This document shows, piece by piece, positions 23,745 through 36,200 of a stretch of 64,000 nucleotides of DNA (positions are counted from its first letter, which is position 1; each line of letters starts with the position of its first letter). The position numbers were made by a program, and so were the translations under genes. Below the pieces are notes generated by a model that saw nothing but the letters and a program-made list of their open reading frames with translations, was not told the DNA's origin and made no database searches. The stretch covers positions 93,274,720 through 93,338,719 of the forward strand of contig CM068384.1 in the NCBI GenBank assembly GCA_034770075.1. The letters are read 5' to 3'. The DNA comes from Aralia elata. Its lineage: Eukaryota; Streptophyta; Magnoliopsida; Apiales; Araliaceae.

Positions 23745-26700
23745 TGTAATGACCAGAAATTTTGGAATTGCCTTGTAATTCGAATTTTTGAATATTGTTA
23801 ATAAATTATATTTTATTAATACTATTTTTGTGTTGCATGTTTAAAGGTTGTGTGACAACCTGGATTATGTGAATGCATGAAATATTTCGTGTTATGGTTT
23901 TGTTTAAGTGAATAATTGATTTCGCGTGGCGTCGCTAAATCACTATTCACGAGGCAACGTTTCCCGAGGCACTATTCACGCCATAAAATTTTTGTGTCTT
24001 TTTTGATGTTGAATAATTTCATAAATACGTGTATGCGTACGAATAATTTTTTCAAGTGTCAGAAATTTTGTTTGAGCTGATACGTGATTTTATCCGTATC
24101 CGAAATGTGTTATATGGATGTTCCGAATATTTAGACAAATCCCACAATAATTATTTTTATGCATTCCAATAATTATGGTAATACCCATTTTAATTTTGGG
24201 TAGAGTTATTTACCAGTTTTGGTATAAAGATGGGAGTTTTCAGATATATTTTTGTGTATTTGGGGAGTTATTTTGGCTTGTTACTCCAAGAGGGAACTAA
24301 TCCCTCATTTTAGACCAATTAGAATTGAGTAAGGAGGGAGGTTGCCGGCAAGCTCATGGAGCCACTAAACTCCCACAACTCCATGAATGACAATTTGAAT
24401 TTAGCCAATATTCTCCTCAATTCCATTTCCAAGACCAACCCACTTCCTTCTCCTAATTCATTCCATCCACTCCACTCTCCTCTCCCCATTCAAACAAAAA
24501 TCATCAGCTCATTTACAACAAGAGAAGAGAGCAAATAGAGAGAGAAAGGGTTTAGAAGTAAGAAACAAGCTAGAGAAAGGGAGAGAGTTCGGGTGGGAGC
24601 TAAGGAAGGAGAAAGGAAATCTTCAAGCTCTAACCGAGCTATCTAGCAACAAGGAGAAGTAAAGAGGTAATCATCTACCAAGCTTCATAACACCATCTTC
24701 ATCATCTTCTTCAACCATTCTAAAGAGAGAAACAAGTGGGTCGAGTGAAGAAGCTTGGAGAGAGGCTACGAGAGAAACCCAAGGAGGAAGAAGAAAGGTT
24801 GTAGCAAACATCTAACAACCATTAAAGAAACTAGAAGGAGAACCCAAGAGGTAAATACCATTTTCAAACTCATTTCTTCAAAGTTTTCAAGTTTTCCTTA
24901 TTCTCTAGTTTATTTGCTTGTTGGACGAATTTGTTGTTGTTATGGTTGTTGTTGGATGACTATGAACGACTAAGAATGCTCTTAAAACCTTATAAACCTT
25001 ATTAATAACATCAAAGTGGAACAAAAACGCAATAAATCCGTACTTATGCTTAAGGAGGATGAATAACTTGAAGAATAATGGACTTTGGACATGAACATGG
25101 ATTGTTGGACGAATTTGGAGGACTTTGTAGCTATGATTCCTTGCTTGTTGTGTTTATTTATTGTTATCATATTGTAGTTCCATGGGTTATGAGTTTAACC
25201 CAGTTGGAATGGAGTAAAAAGGGATTAAAACAAAGATTTGGTGATGATTTTTGTAAAGAACACCATGAACACGAAAATATAGCATGAGTTGATACTTTGG
25301 CCAAAGATTTGGCCATGTTAATATTAATGGATAGCTCTAAATTTTTGATATGTTGTAGCTCTATGTCTTAGGAGTCCATAGAGTCCGAAATGGACCAATT
25401 TGAATGTGTATAGGAGGAGTTATGGTGGTTGGAAGCAAGGTAGGTCTAGAATACCAGAAAATAGAGCATCCGGGAAGCAAAACGAACTGGCCACGAGCTC
25501 AGCTGCTGGATAGAGCGCCCCGACGCTGGCCATAGGCCATTTTGAGCGCCTAGGCGCTGGCCGCAGACACTAGGCAAAACAACTTCTACGTCCTTTAGTA
25601 AAATGGGCGTAACTTTCTCATACGAACTCAGATTGAGATAATTCAAGCTGATTCGGAAAGAGAACGAGTAGACCTACAACTTTCGTTCTTTAAGTTTTTC
25701 AATTGGAGGTCTGTAGCATGGTCTAAATTGGCCATTTATAGGACTGTAGTGTATTTGGAGTCAATCGGAGGGCGTCAGACATGAACGTATGCAACGTGTG
25801 ATGCTTCCAACGCTAAAGGATGTTGTTTTAAGTTCTAAAACATGAATGTTATGATTTATAATGATACTTAGCATTAACCAATGAGTATTAGATAAATCGA
25901 ATGGGCGTTCGAATAATCAAGTTTGGCGTACAGACGTGCAAGCGTCGTAATGCCGTAACTAGTGTGTATAATCTTGTTTAATATTATGTTTCTAATAAGA
26001 ATGAAACATTATAGAGTAGTATAAACCATTAATTGGTATCCAGTATGTGACTAATTGTTATGTGAATATGTACTTAATTGTGTAGGATATTAAGGAGCGT
26101 GTGTTGTAATATTGTAGCACCGCTTCAGGAAAATTCCCTAACTTCATTCTTTCTATATATTGAATGAAAGTTCCCTTACCCTAGCTCAAATTAATATTGG
26201 GCATGTTTTCTCAACCGTACAACTTTTGTTTATTGTGCGAGTTGTTTATTAATTGCGCAATCATTTTATATTGTTGCAAGTTCCCTACTCAACTGTTTTC
26301 ATTTGAGTAGGTTTCCTATTTTATACAAATGTTGTATATTGTGCAAGTCTCATGACTCAAATCGAGTATTACTTTCAAATTATATTAGTGGATTAATTAT
26401 TGTCAATTACTCCACATCAAGGATAAATTATTGATATTCACAGCTTATGCATTTAAATTCATTATCTGTTGTTGGATTGTGAAAACGTTTAAGTTCTTCA
26501 TTCATGAACTGTTTAAGGAGATAGTCTACGCCATTCGTTTCGGCTAGACATGTACAGGTTATTATTTTAAAAGCTATCCAAACCAGTAGTTGGTACGGAT
26601 TCTTGGACTGAGAGAGGAACCCTTATTAGGGGATTATAATGTGTCGGTTATTCGATTCAGTCAGAGTTAAATGTTATGCATATACATGGTGTACAAGAGG

Positions 26701-27275
26701 CTGATCCCCTCGAGTACAACTGACGGGGCCAGGTTTTAAAAGTGTTGGTCGAATGATTGACTCTTTGGCCAAAAGGTCATGGTCGGTTGGACCACTCAGT
26801 AGTAAATAATCATTATTCATTGTTTCATTTGAACTTCGATTATGTCATTTCAGCTATTTCATCAATGTTCATAAATTGTTGATCTATGCAGCTATTATTC
26901 TTATTCATTCATGATATATCTTCATTCTTGCTTTTAAACTTGCTGAGCAAAGTAGTTGCTCACCCTTGCTATATCATGAACCTATTGCAGTTAAGCCGGA
27001 GAGTTCCAAAGCGGGAAAAGGCAAAGGAAAGCTTAAGGAATAGTTATATGTACTATCCCGTTATGTAATCGTGGAATAGTTTTGTATTATTAATGTATTA
27101 TGCGATGTATTTATTGAAGGTTATAGACCTTGGGACCGTAGTAAACCTTTTGTAATGAACAACATATGTTTATTTATTCCGCATTAGTTAATTTATGTTG
27201 TTTAGAGGTGTATTGATGTATTTTATCGTGAGCACCAAATTCGAGGTATTGGTACCTGAATTTGGGGGTGTCACA
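23745..27275 (+). repeat. Ty3-2 5' LTR
   Basis: Bounded by TGTAATGACC and GGTGTCACA. It contains paired CACTATTCAC words (about 23940-23985), a possible TATA box GTATAAAGATGG near 24221, a GA-rich leader-like stretch (24530-24620), GC-rich words (about 25494-25570) and the CATAACT module (about 25605-25690). Confidence 0.93.
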
Positions 27276-27278
27276 GGT

Positions 27279-27290
27279 TGGTATCAGAGC
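27279..27290 (+). other. Primer-binding site of Ty3-2
   Basis: TGGTATCAGAGC-type site (initiator tRNA-Met) three bases after the LTR end, the same priming as the other chromoviruses and the copia element. Confidence 0.92.
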
Positions 27291-27538
27291 TGTAGGTTAT
27301 AAACTTTAGGAATGTGAAACCTAGGTTATAACCTTAGTATTAAACTCGTATTGAGTACGCTAGGTGATGGATCGAGGAGATTCATTTGATGGTCATGTTC
27401 GGAGGTGGATTATGGAAATCCATCGAGCCGAGTTGTGCATGATAAAATATCATTTCATTTTATCAATGAATATATTTTATTGTGGCACTGACATCTTGCT
27501 GTTTATTTATTTTTGTATGTGGCTGTAGGATATCTGAG

Positions 27539-28312
27539 ATGGGAGAGTCCAGTCCTGCTAGAGAGGTAGAGTTCATAGACATTCATGTGGACGCAGGGTA
27601 TTTAGTGGAGGTGCAGCCAAGTGAGCCAGAGATGATGGACACTAGGGATGAGTCTTAGGCCGAGTATGGTTCTGAGGAGGAGCCAGTTACCGGAATAGTG
27701 CTGAGGCTGTTAAGCGACGAGGGGGAGGATGAGGACCCCAAGGAGGAATCAGTGACGGAGGATGATGAGCCGCCTGAGTATGCAGATGGCATGGGCACTA
27801 CTGCTAGAGACATCATCGAAGAGCTAACAAATAAGAATGGAGAACTCGAGGACCAAGTAGCCCACTTAGAGGAGCAGAACTAGGATCACCAGGACCAAGA
27901 GGAGCAGTACTGGTCATTAGCGTATCAGACTTTGGGGGAAAAGGCTGAGTTAACCCAGAAGCTGCAGGAAAAGGACCAGAGGATTGCCGAGCTAGAGGCA
28001 GAGGTTCACGGTCGGCGTGGGGCTTCTGTTCAGCTTGGTGTAATGGTTTATGACCTCTTAGAGAGGAATGTTGTGTTGGTAGGACAGATAAAGCGGGTAG
28101 AGGATCAGCTGGAGACTACTCCTCTGGAGCGAGATGAGGCTATGGAGCAGTTGGCAGCCCTGACTGCAGAGATTGATTCCCTCCGTTTAGGCTTGACCAC
28201 TTCTATTAGCAGGCTGAGGGACAGGGTGAGGAGGTACCCCAGGGATGAGGGGAACAACAGGCGTGTAATTAGGCGCCGAGTGGTCTACAGGCTGGCTCGA
28301 AGGGAGCTCTGA
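27539..28312 (+). pseudogene. Extra ORF in Ty3-2 leader: acidic coiled-coil protein of unknown function
   Basis: From ATG 27539 (MGESSPAREVEF) one frame runs 257 codons to TGA 28312, broken only by TAG at 27656-27658 and at 27881-27883. The N-terminal 90 residues are strongly acidic (runs of Glu/Asp). The middle has heptad-like Leu/Glu/Gln spacing (ELTNKNGELEDQVAHLEEQN, then KLQEKDQRIAELEAEV), typical of a coiled coil. The last 25 residues are Arg-rich (RRVIRRRVVYRLARR), which could bind nucleic acid. I recognise no enzyme motif. It lies between PBS and gag, where Ty3-1 and Ty3-3 have only short leaders. The length and heptad pattern kept across both stops suggest it was once translated. Function unknown. 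Confidence 0.65.
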
Positions 28313-28731
28313 GTTGCACTCCACCGCAGCAGGCGGTGATGTGTTATTTTTAGCATTATGTTTGCAGTAGGTCCCACTTTTGTTATATAGGGGCATACTT
28401 ATGTTGTAAATCCCTATGCTTGTAGCGTGCATGGGATAGTAGTTGAACCCCAATTTTGTTCCTAATAGAGGGGTGGAAGGTTATTATTCCCCACTTTTGT
28501 TTGTTAGGGGATAGTTAATGATTGGCAGACCATGTCATTTAGTGTTTATAGAAGTATGCCACGTGTTGAGTTGGTTGTATTAAAATAGTGGTGTATGATT
28601 ATAAATGCAATTGTTTTATTTTAAATCAAACTTGTTTGATAGATGTTTTTAGTCTTAATTGCTGACTTAAATGACTTTTGTTCATGGCATAAATCTATTA
28701 GTAAAAGCCAACAGTTTTTTTTAAACAGACA
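28313..28731 (+). other. Spacer between extra ORF and gag of Ty3-2
   Basis: About 420 bp, T-rich, with no conserved ORF. It contains repeated CCACTTTTGTT words (28373, 28491) and may hold signals for gag expression. Nothing specific is recognised. Confidence 0.5.
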
Positions 28732-30030
28732 ATACCGCCGAGAAGACAACCCCGATACACAAGGGCGGAAGAGTCGGTGAATAACGAGGAGGGTCAGGCA
28801 GACCCCATGAGAACTTTTGTGAACTTGTTAGCCGAAGCAATGCAGGGCAGACAAGCCGCTGCGGTTGATCAGCTAGGAAGTCACATGGCGAACTTTAAGG
28901 ACTTCAAATTAGTAGGGCCACCGGAGTTTCGTGGGACTACGGATCCGATTGAAGCCCAGACATGGATAGAAGAAATGGAGAAAGTTTTCGAAGTCGCACG
29001 AGTGGCTGAAGAACAGAATACGTCGTTTACCACTTTCATGATGAAAGGTGAGGCAAATTACTGGTGGAAGGCAAACAAAGGTCGAGCTGGGGAAGGCACG
29101 ATTGCATGGGCTCGTTTCAAGGAGCTGTTTTTCGAAAATTACTTCCCAGCAAGCACGCAGGCAAGTATGGAGATAAAGTTCTTGGAACTAAAGCAAGGAG
29201 GCATGTCAGTTGCGAAGTATGCCGCAAAATTTAACGAGTTAGTTAGGTTTGCTCCACATCAGGTGGACACCGAAGCTAGGCGAGCGAAGAGATTTGAACA
29301 AGGGCTGAAACCTTGGGTGTATAGTAAGGTTGCGGTTTTGCAGATTAACACATTTTTTACGTTCCTTGAGAAAGCAATCATTGCTAAGGGAGGAAATGAA
29401 GCTTTGACAAAACACAACCAATATCAGAAAAAGAAGAAGAGCCATGATGGTCATAAGGAAGGTAGCAGTGGGGGAAGTAACCCAAATAAGAGAAAATGGA
29501 ACGACAGTCAGATGTCCGGAAGCAAGTCCGGAGGGGATGCAAAGAAGGGCAATAAATGCGAGAAATGTGGGAGGAATCACTTTGGAGAATGCATGAAAGG
29601 AAAAGGAGTTTGTTTCAACTGTGGTCAACTGGGGCACTTTGCCCCCACAATGCCCAAAGGCAAAGGCAGGAAGTTGTTTTTCTTGTGGCGCTTCAGATCA
29701 TCAGAAGAAGGATTGCCCAAAGAGGAATAGCGATGCAGGCAGTGCTAACCAAGGGAACAACAGTAAGCTGACTATCGGAGGACCAACACAGCAGAACAGA
29801 CCAGTAGCACGCCCCTTCAACATGACAGTGCAGGATGTGATGGAATCAAAGGATGTGGTGTCAGGTATTATTTCGATCAATAATATTAATGCATATGTAT
29901 TATTTGATTCGGGAGCTACCTGTTCATTTGTGTCGGATGAATTTGCTAAACGGTTAAACTTACCTCGTGAGAAATTAGAGAATCCAATGAATGTGGAAGT
30001 AGCTAATAAAGAAGTTATTCCTGTGAGATA
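28732..30030 (+). pseudogene. Ty3-2 gag and protease (broken)
   Basis: By comparison with Ty3-3 (MSPRRN...), the start codon is the ATA at 28732-28734 (reading PPRRQPRY), apparently a mutated ATG; the frame is open from there. The gag core FKDFKLVGPPEFRG ... GEANYWW is intact to about 29500. The first knuckle CEKCGRNHFGEC is at 29557. The second knuckle is split by a 1-nt frameshift near 29640; the third, CFSCGASDHQKKDC, is in the new frame. Protease LFDSGAT has DSG at 29906-29914. Lost initiation plus the frameshift mean no full Gag-Pol. Confidence 0.9.
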
Positions 30031-33000
30031 CATTCATAGAAATTATTGTGCTGAGATAAACGGGTATAAACTGAGTGTAAATTTAATTCCGATACGACTA
30101 GGAGAATTTGATGTAATTCTTGGGATGGATTGGTTGTCTAGTCACGGGGCTGTGATTGACTGTCAGAAGAAATGTATATACCTGAAGACTCCAAATAAGT
30201 CGAAGGTCGTATTCTATGGCAGTAAATCGCCGAGACAATCTTGTTGTCTGACGATGATGCAAGCGAAGAAATTGCTAAGGAAAGGTTGCATAGGTTATCT
30301 GGCTCATGTGGTTGATACTCCAAGAGTAAGGAGTGAAATGGGTCAGATACCTATTGTAAGGGAATTTCCAGATGTTTTCCCAGATGAGTTACCAGGTTTG
30401 CCGCCGGATAGAGGAGTGGAATTTGTGATCGACTTGGTATCGGGAACCGCACCGATCTCAAAGGGACCGTACAGAATGGCACCGATGGAAATGAAAGAAC
30501 TGATGGTTCAACTGCAGGAGTTGCTAGATAAGGGGTATATTCGTCCAAGTGTATCTCCATGGGGAGCGCCAGTACTGTTCATAAAGAAGAAAGATGGATC
30601 GCTTAGGCTTTGCATTGATTATCGGGAGTTGAACAAAGTCACGATTAAGAACAAGTACCCGTTGCCCAGAATTAATGATTTGTTCGATCAATTAAAGGGA
30701 GCGAAATACTTCTCGAAGATTGACTTGAGGACGGGATATCACCAACTGAAGGTGAGGCAGGAGGATATTCCAAAGACAGCATTCAGAACTCGATATGGAC
30801 ACTTTGAGTTTTTGGTGATGTCGTTTGGGCTGACGAACGCGCCAGCAGCATTTATGGACATGATGAATAGAGTGTTCAAGCAATACTTAGATAAATTTGT
30901 CGTCGTTTTCATAGATGACATTCTTGTCTACTCGAAGATGGAGGAGGACACGTCGAACATTTGAGGATAGCCCTGGAAACGCTAAGAAGGGAGAAGCTAT
31001 ATGCAAAGTTTTCCAAGTGTGAATTTTGGCTACAAAGGGTGCAGTTTTTGGGGCATGTAATTGACAAGGATGGTGTATCGGTGGATCCTACGAAGGTAGA
31101 AGCTAATAAAATGGGATCAGCCAAGGACGCCAACAGAAGTTCGAAGTTTCTTGGGATTAGCGGGTTACTATCGGAGATTTATTCAGAACTTTTCCAAGAT
31201 AGCAACACCGTTGACAAATTTGACAAGGAAGACTATGAAGTTTGTGTGGACGGATAAGTGCGAAGAGAGTTTCTTGGAGTTGAAGAAGAAACTTAGTGAA
31301 GCACCTGTGTTATCACTACCAGATAATACAGGGGGATTTGTGGTGTACAGTGATGCGTCACACAAAGGCCTTGGGTGCGTATTGATGCAGCATGGGAAGG
31401 TCATTGCGTACGCGTCACGGCAGCTGAAGGACTATGAGAAGGGGTATCCGACTCATGACCTGTAACTAGCGGCAGTGGTGTTTGCTCTGAAGAGTTGGAG
31501 ACACTATCTGTATGGGGAGAAGTGTGAGATATACATAGACCACAAAAGTCTGAAGTATATCTTCACCCAAAAGGAACTAAACATGAGGCAGATGCGATGG
31601 TTGGAGTTGATCAAGGACTACGATTGTGAGATTCTATACCATCCCGATAAGGCTAATGTAGTAGCTGATGCTCTAAGTAGGAAGGGCAGAGATAAGTTGA
31701 TGATGCTGACAACTCAAAAGGAACTGATTAAGGATATGGAAAGACTGGAGTTGGAAGTCAAGTATCTGACAAATGTAGACGAGAAACTGTTCGCAGTGGA
31801 GGTGAGCCCGACTTTATTAGACAGGGTAAAGGAGGCTCAAGAAAAGGATGATGAATGTATCGCCATAAAGAAGCGAATCTCAAAAAGAGAGGAATTAAAG
31901 TACAAAATTGATAGCACGGGACTGCTAAGGTTTGAAGGGAGAATCTGGCTACCGATGGTTCCGGAGTTAAGGGAAGAGGTTCTGCAGGAAGCTCATTCTA
32001 CAAGGTATTCGATACACCCTGGTAGTACCAAGATGTATCAGGATTGTGCCAACACTTCTGGTGGCCGAACATGAAGAGGGAGGTCGCGGAATGTGTTGGA
32101 CGATGTTTGACATGTCAGAGGGTAAAAGCAGAACATCAGAAACCGGGTGGACTGCTACAACCACTGGAGATCCCGAAGTGGAAGTGGGAGCATATCACGA
32201 TGGATTTTGTGACGGGGCTTCCACCAACTCAAAAGGGTTACGACGCGATCTGGGTGATCGTGGATCGTTTAACTAAATCTGCACATTTTCTACCAATCAA
32301 GATAAGGTACAATCTGGAGCAGCTAGCAAAGTTATATGTGAAAGAGATTGTGTCACGACATGGAGTACCGGTATCTATTGTATCTGACAGAGATCCGCGT
32401 TTCACGTCAAATTTTTGGAAGAGCTTACAAGAAAGATTGGGAACTCAGTTGAGGTTGAGTACATCATATCATCCTCAAACGGATGGGCAAAGCGAACGAA
32501 CGATTCAGACGCTTGAAGACATGCTTAGAGCATGTGTAATGGATTTTAAAGGCAGCTGGGATGATCATCTACCAATGGTTGAGTTTGTCTATAATAACAG
32601 TTACCATGCAAGTATTGGCATACCACCATATGAAGCATTATACGGAAGGAAGTGTCGAACACCTTTGTGTTGGGACGTAGTCGGTGAACGGAGACTGTTG
32701 GGACCTGAATTGGTGCAGCAGACCGTGAATGTCGTCAAAGTGATAAGAGCTCGATTGGTAGCGGCTCAGGACCGATAGAAGAAATACGCCGATTTTCATC
32801 GTCAGAAACGAGACTTTGAAGTTGGCAGTTTCGTATTTTTGAAGGTATCACCCTGGAAGGGGAAGATCAGATTTGGAAATAAGGGAAAATTGAGTCCCAG
32901 GTTCGTAGGACCATTTGAAGTTTTAAAGAGGGTAGGTGAAGTGGCGTACGAGGTAGCTTTACCTCCTGAACTTGAGCACATTCATAACGTGTTCCACGTT

Positions 33001-33210
33001 TCTGTGTTGTGGCCATATAAACCCGACTACAAGCATGTAATATCCTATGAACCAATTCAAGTTGAGAAAGACTTGTCATATGAAGAGATTCATGTCCAGA
33101 TATTAGATAGGAAAGAGCAGACGTTAAGAAACAAGGTCATTCATTCGGTCAAAGTTAAGTGGGAGCTAGAAGAGAAGATGAGGAAGAATTATCCGCATCT
33201 TTTCGAGTGA
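30031..33210 (+). pseudogene. Ty3-2 pol: RT, RNase H, integrase, shortened chromodomain
   Basis: RT runs about 30400-30960 with FIDD at 30908-30919. Frameshifts occur near 30945, 31105-31150 and 32045. A TAA at 31463-31465 interrupts RNase H just after its YSDAS motif (about 31346), and a TAG at 32776-32778 replaces Gln (AQDR*KK). Integrase keeps its HHCC finger (H at IHPGS, CLTCQ) and catalytic motifs TMDF, SDRDPRF and DGQSERT. The natural stop is TGA 33208-33210. The C-terminal chromodomain lacks about 30 bp in frame: VKV is followed directly by KWELEEKM, while Ty3-1 and Ty3-3 have VKV(L/V)WRNHNAEEATW. That removes the domain's core strand. Confidence 0.92.
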
Positions 33211-33241
33211 ACCCATGTTAAGTTTTATGTACCTGGATTGT

Positions 33242-33276
33242 AATTCTGGGGACAGAATTCTTATGAGGGGGGACGA
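33242..33276 (+). other. Hairpin and polypurine tract of Ty3-2
   Basis: The inverted repeat AATTCTG GGGA CAGAATT (33242-33259) is followed by GAGGGGGGACGA (33265-33276), abutting the 3' LTR. Same arrangement as Ty3-1. Confidence 0.8.
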
Positions 33277-36200
33277 TGTAACGACCGGGAATTTTGGAAT
33301 TGCCTTGTAATTCAAATTTTTGAATATTGTTAATAAATTATATTTTATTAATATTATTTTTGTGTTGCATCTTTAAAGGTTGTGTGACAACTTGGATTAT
33401 GTGAATGCATGAAATATTTCGTGTTATGGTTTTGTTTAAGTGAATAATTGATTTCGCGTAGCGTCGCTAAATCACTATTCACAGAGCAATGTTTCCCGAG
33501 GCACTATTCACGCCATAAAATTTTCGTGTCTTTTTTTATGTTGAATAATTTCATAAATATGTGTATGCGTACGCATACTTTTTCTAAGTGTCAGAAATTT
33601 TGTTTGAGATGATACGTGATTTTATCCGTATCCGAAATGTGTTATATGGGTGTTCCGAATATTTAGACAAATCCCACAATAATTATTTTTATGCATCCCA
33701 ATAATTATGGTAATACCCATTTTAATTTTGGGTAGAGTTATTTACTAGTTTTGGTATAAAGATGGGAGTTTTCAGATATATTTTTGTGTATTTGGGGAGT
33801 TATTTTGGCTTGTTACTCCAAGAGGGAACCAATCCCTCATTTTAGACCAATTAGAATTGAGCAAGGAGGGAGGTTGCCGGCAAGCTCATAGAGCCACTAA
33901 ACTCCCACAACTCCATGAATGACAATTTTAATTTAGCCAACATTCTCCTCAATTCCATTTCCAATACCAACCCACTTCCTTCTCCTAATTCATTCCATCC
34001 ACTCCACTCTCCTCTCCCCATTCAAACAAAAATTATCAGCTCATTTACAACAAGAGAAGAGAGCAAATAGAGAGAGAAATGGTTTAGAAGTAAGAAACAA
34101 GCTAGAGAAAGGGAGAGAGTTCGGGTGGGAGCTAAGGAAGGAGAAAGGAAATCTTCAAGCTCTAACCGAGTTATCTAGCAACAAGGAGGAGAAGTAAAGA
34201 GGTAATCATCTACCAAGCTTCATAACACCATCTTCATCATCTTCTTCAACCATTCTAGAGAGAGAAACAAGTGGGTGGAGTGAAGAAGCTTGGAGAGAGG
34301 CTACGAGAGAAACCCAAGGAGGAAGAAGAAAGGTTGTAGCAAACATCTAACAACCATTAAAGAAACTAGAAGGAGAACCCAAGAGGTAAATACCATTTTC
34401 AAACTCATTTCTTCAAAGTTTTCAAGTTTTCATTATTCTCTAGTTTATTTGCTTGTTGGACGAATTTGTTGTTGTTATGGTTGTTGTTTGATGACTATGA
34501 ATGACTAAGGATGCTCTTAAAACCTTATAAACCTTATTAATAACATCAAAGTGGAACAAAAACGCAATAAATCCGTACCTATGCTTAAGGAGGATGAAGA
34601 ACAATGGACTTTGGACATGAACATGGACTGTTGGACGAATTTAGAGGAATTTGTAGCTATGATTCCTTGCTTGTTGTGTTTATTTGTTGTTATCATATTG
34701 TAGTTCCATGGGTTATGAGTTTAACCTAGTTGTAATGGAGTAAGTGATGATTTTTGTAAAGAACACCAAGAACACGAAAATATAGCATGAGTTGATAATT
34801 TGGCCTAAGATTTGGCCATGTTAATGTTAATGGATAGCTCTAAATTTTTGATATGTTGTAGCTCTATGTCTTAGGAGTCCATAGAGTCCGAAATGGACCA
34901 ATTTGAAGGTGTATAGGAGGAGTTATGGTGGTTGGAAGCAAGGTAGGTCTAGAACACCAGAAAATAGAGCATCGGGGAAGCAAAACGAACTGGCCATGAG
35001 CTCAGCTGCTGGATAGAGAGCCCCGGCGCTGGCCATAGGCCATTTTGAGCGCCTAGGCACTGGCCGCAGACACTAGGCAAAACAGCTTCGACGTCCTTTA
35101 GTAAAACGGGCATAACTTTCTCATACGAACTCAGATTGAGATGATTCAAGCTGATTCGGAAAGAGAACGAGTAGAACTACAACTTTCATTCTTTAAGTTT
35201 TTCAATTTGAGGTCTGTAGCATGGTCTAAATTGGCCATTTATAGGACTGTAGTGTATTTGGAGGCAATCGGAGGGCGTCGGACATGCACGTATGCAACGT
35301 GTGATGCTTCCAACGTTAAAGGATTTTGTTCTAAGTTTTAAAACATGAATGTTATGATTTATAATGATACTTAGCATTAACCAATGAGTATTAGATAAAT
35401 CGAATGGGCATTCGAATAATCAAGTTTGGCGTACAGACGTGCAAGCGTCGTAACACCGTAACTAGTGTGTATAATCTTGTTTAATATTATGTTTCTAATA
35501 AGAATGAAACATTATAGAGTAGTATAAACCATTATTTAGTATCCAGTATGTGACTAATTGTTATGTGAATATGTACTTAATTGTGTAGGATATTAAGGAT
35601 CGTGTGTTGTAATATTGTAGCAGCGCTTCAGGCAAGTTCCCTAACTTCATTCTTTCTATATATTGAATGAAAGTTCCCTTACCCTAGCTCAAATTAATAT
35701 TGGGCAGGTTTTCTCAACCGTACAACTTTTTTTTATTGTGCGAGTTGTTTATTAATTGAGCAATCATTTTATATTGTTGCAAGTTCCCTACTCAACTGTT
35801 TTCATTTAAGCAGGTTTCCTATTTTATACAAATGTTGTATATTGTGCAAGTCTCATAACTCAAATCGAGTATTACTTTCAAATTATATTAGTGGATTAAT
35901 TATTGTTAATTACTCCACATCAAGGATAAATTATTGATATTCGCAACTGATGCATTTAAATTCATTATCTGTTGTTGGATTGTGAAAACGTTTAAGTTCT
36001 TTATTCATGAACTGTTTAAGGAGATAGTCTACGCCATTCGTTTCGGCTAGACATGTACAGGTTATTATTTTAAAAGCTATCCAAACCAGTAGTTGGTACG
36101 GATTCTTGGACTGAGAGAGCAACCCTTATTAGGGGATTATAATGTGTCGGTTATTCGATGCAGTCAGAGTTAAATGTTATGCATATACATGGTGTACAAG

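Noticed and set aside
24755..24973. 72-residue frame MERGYERNPRRKKKG, also at 34290-34508
   Set aside because: Present in both Ty3-2 LTRs in the leader-like GA-rich part. Repetition is due to the LTR; no support for translation.
27537..28312. Extra Ty3-2 ORF as a host gene
   Set aside because: It lies between PBS and gag inside a precisely bounded element with target duplications, so it belongs to the element even if its origin was a host gene.
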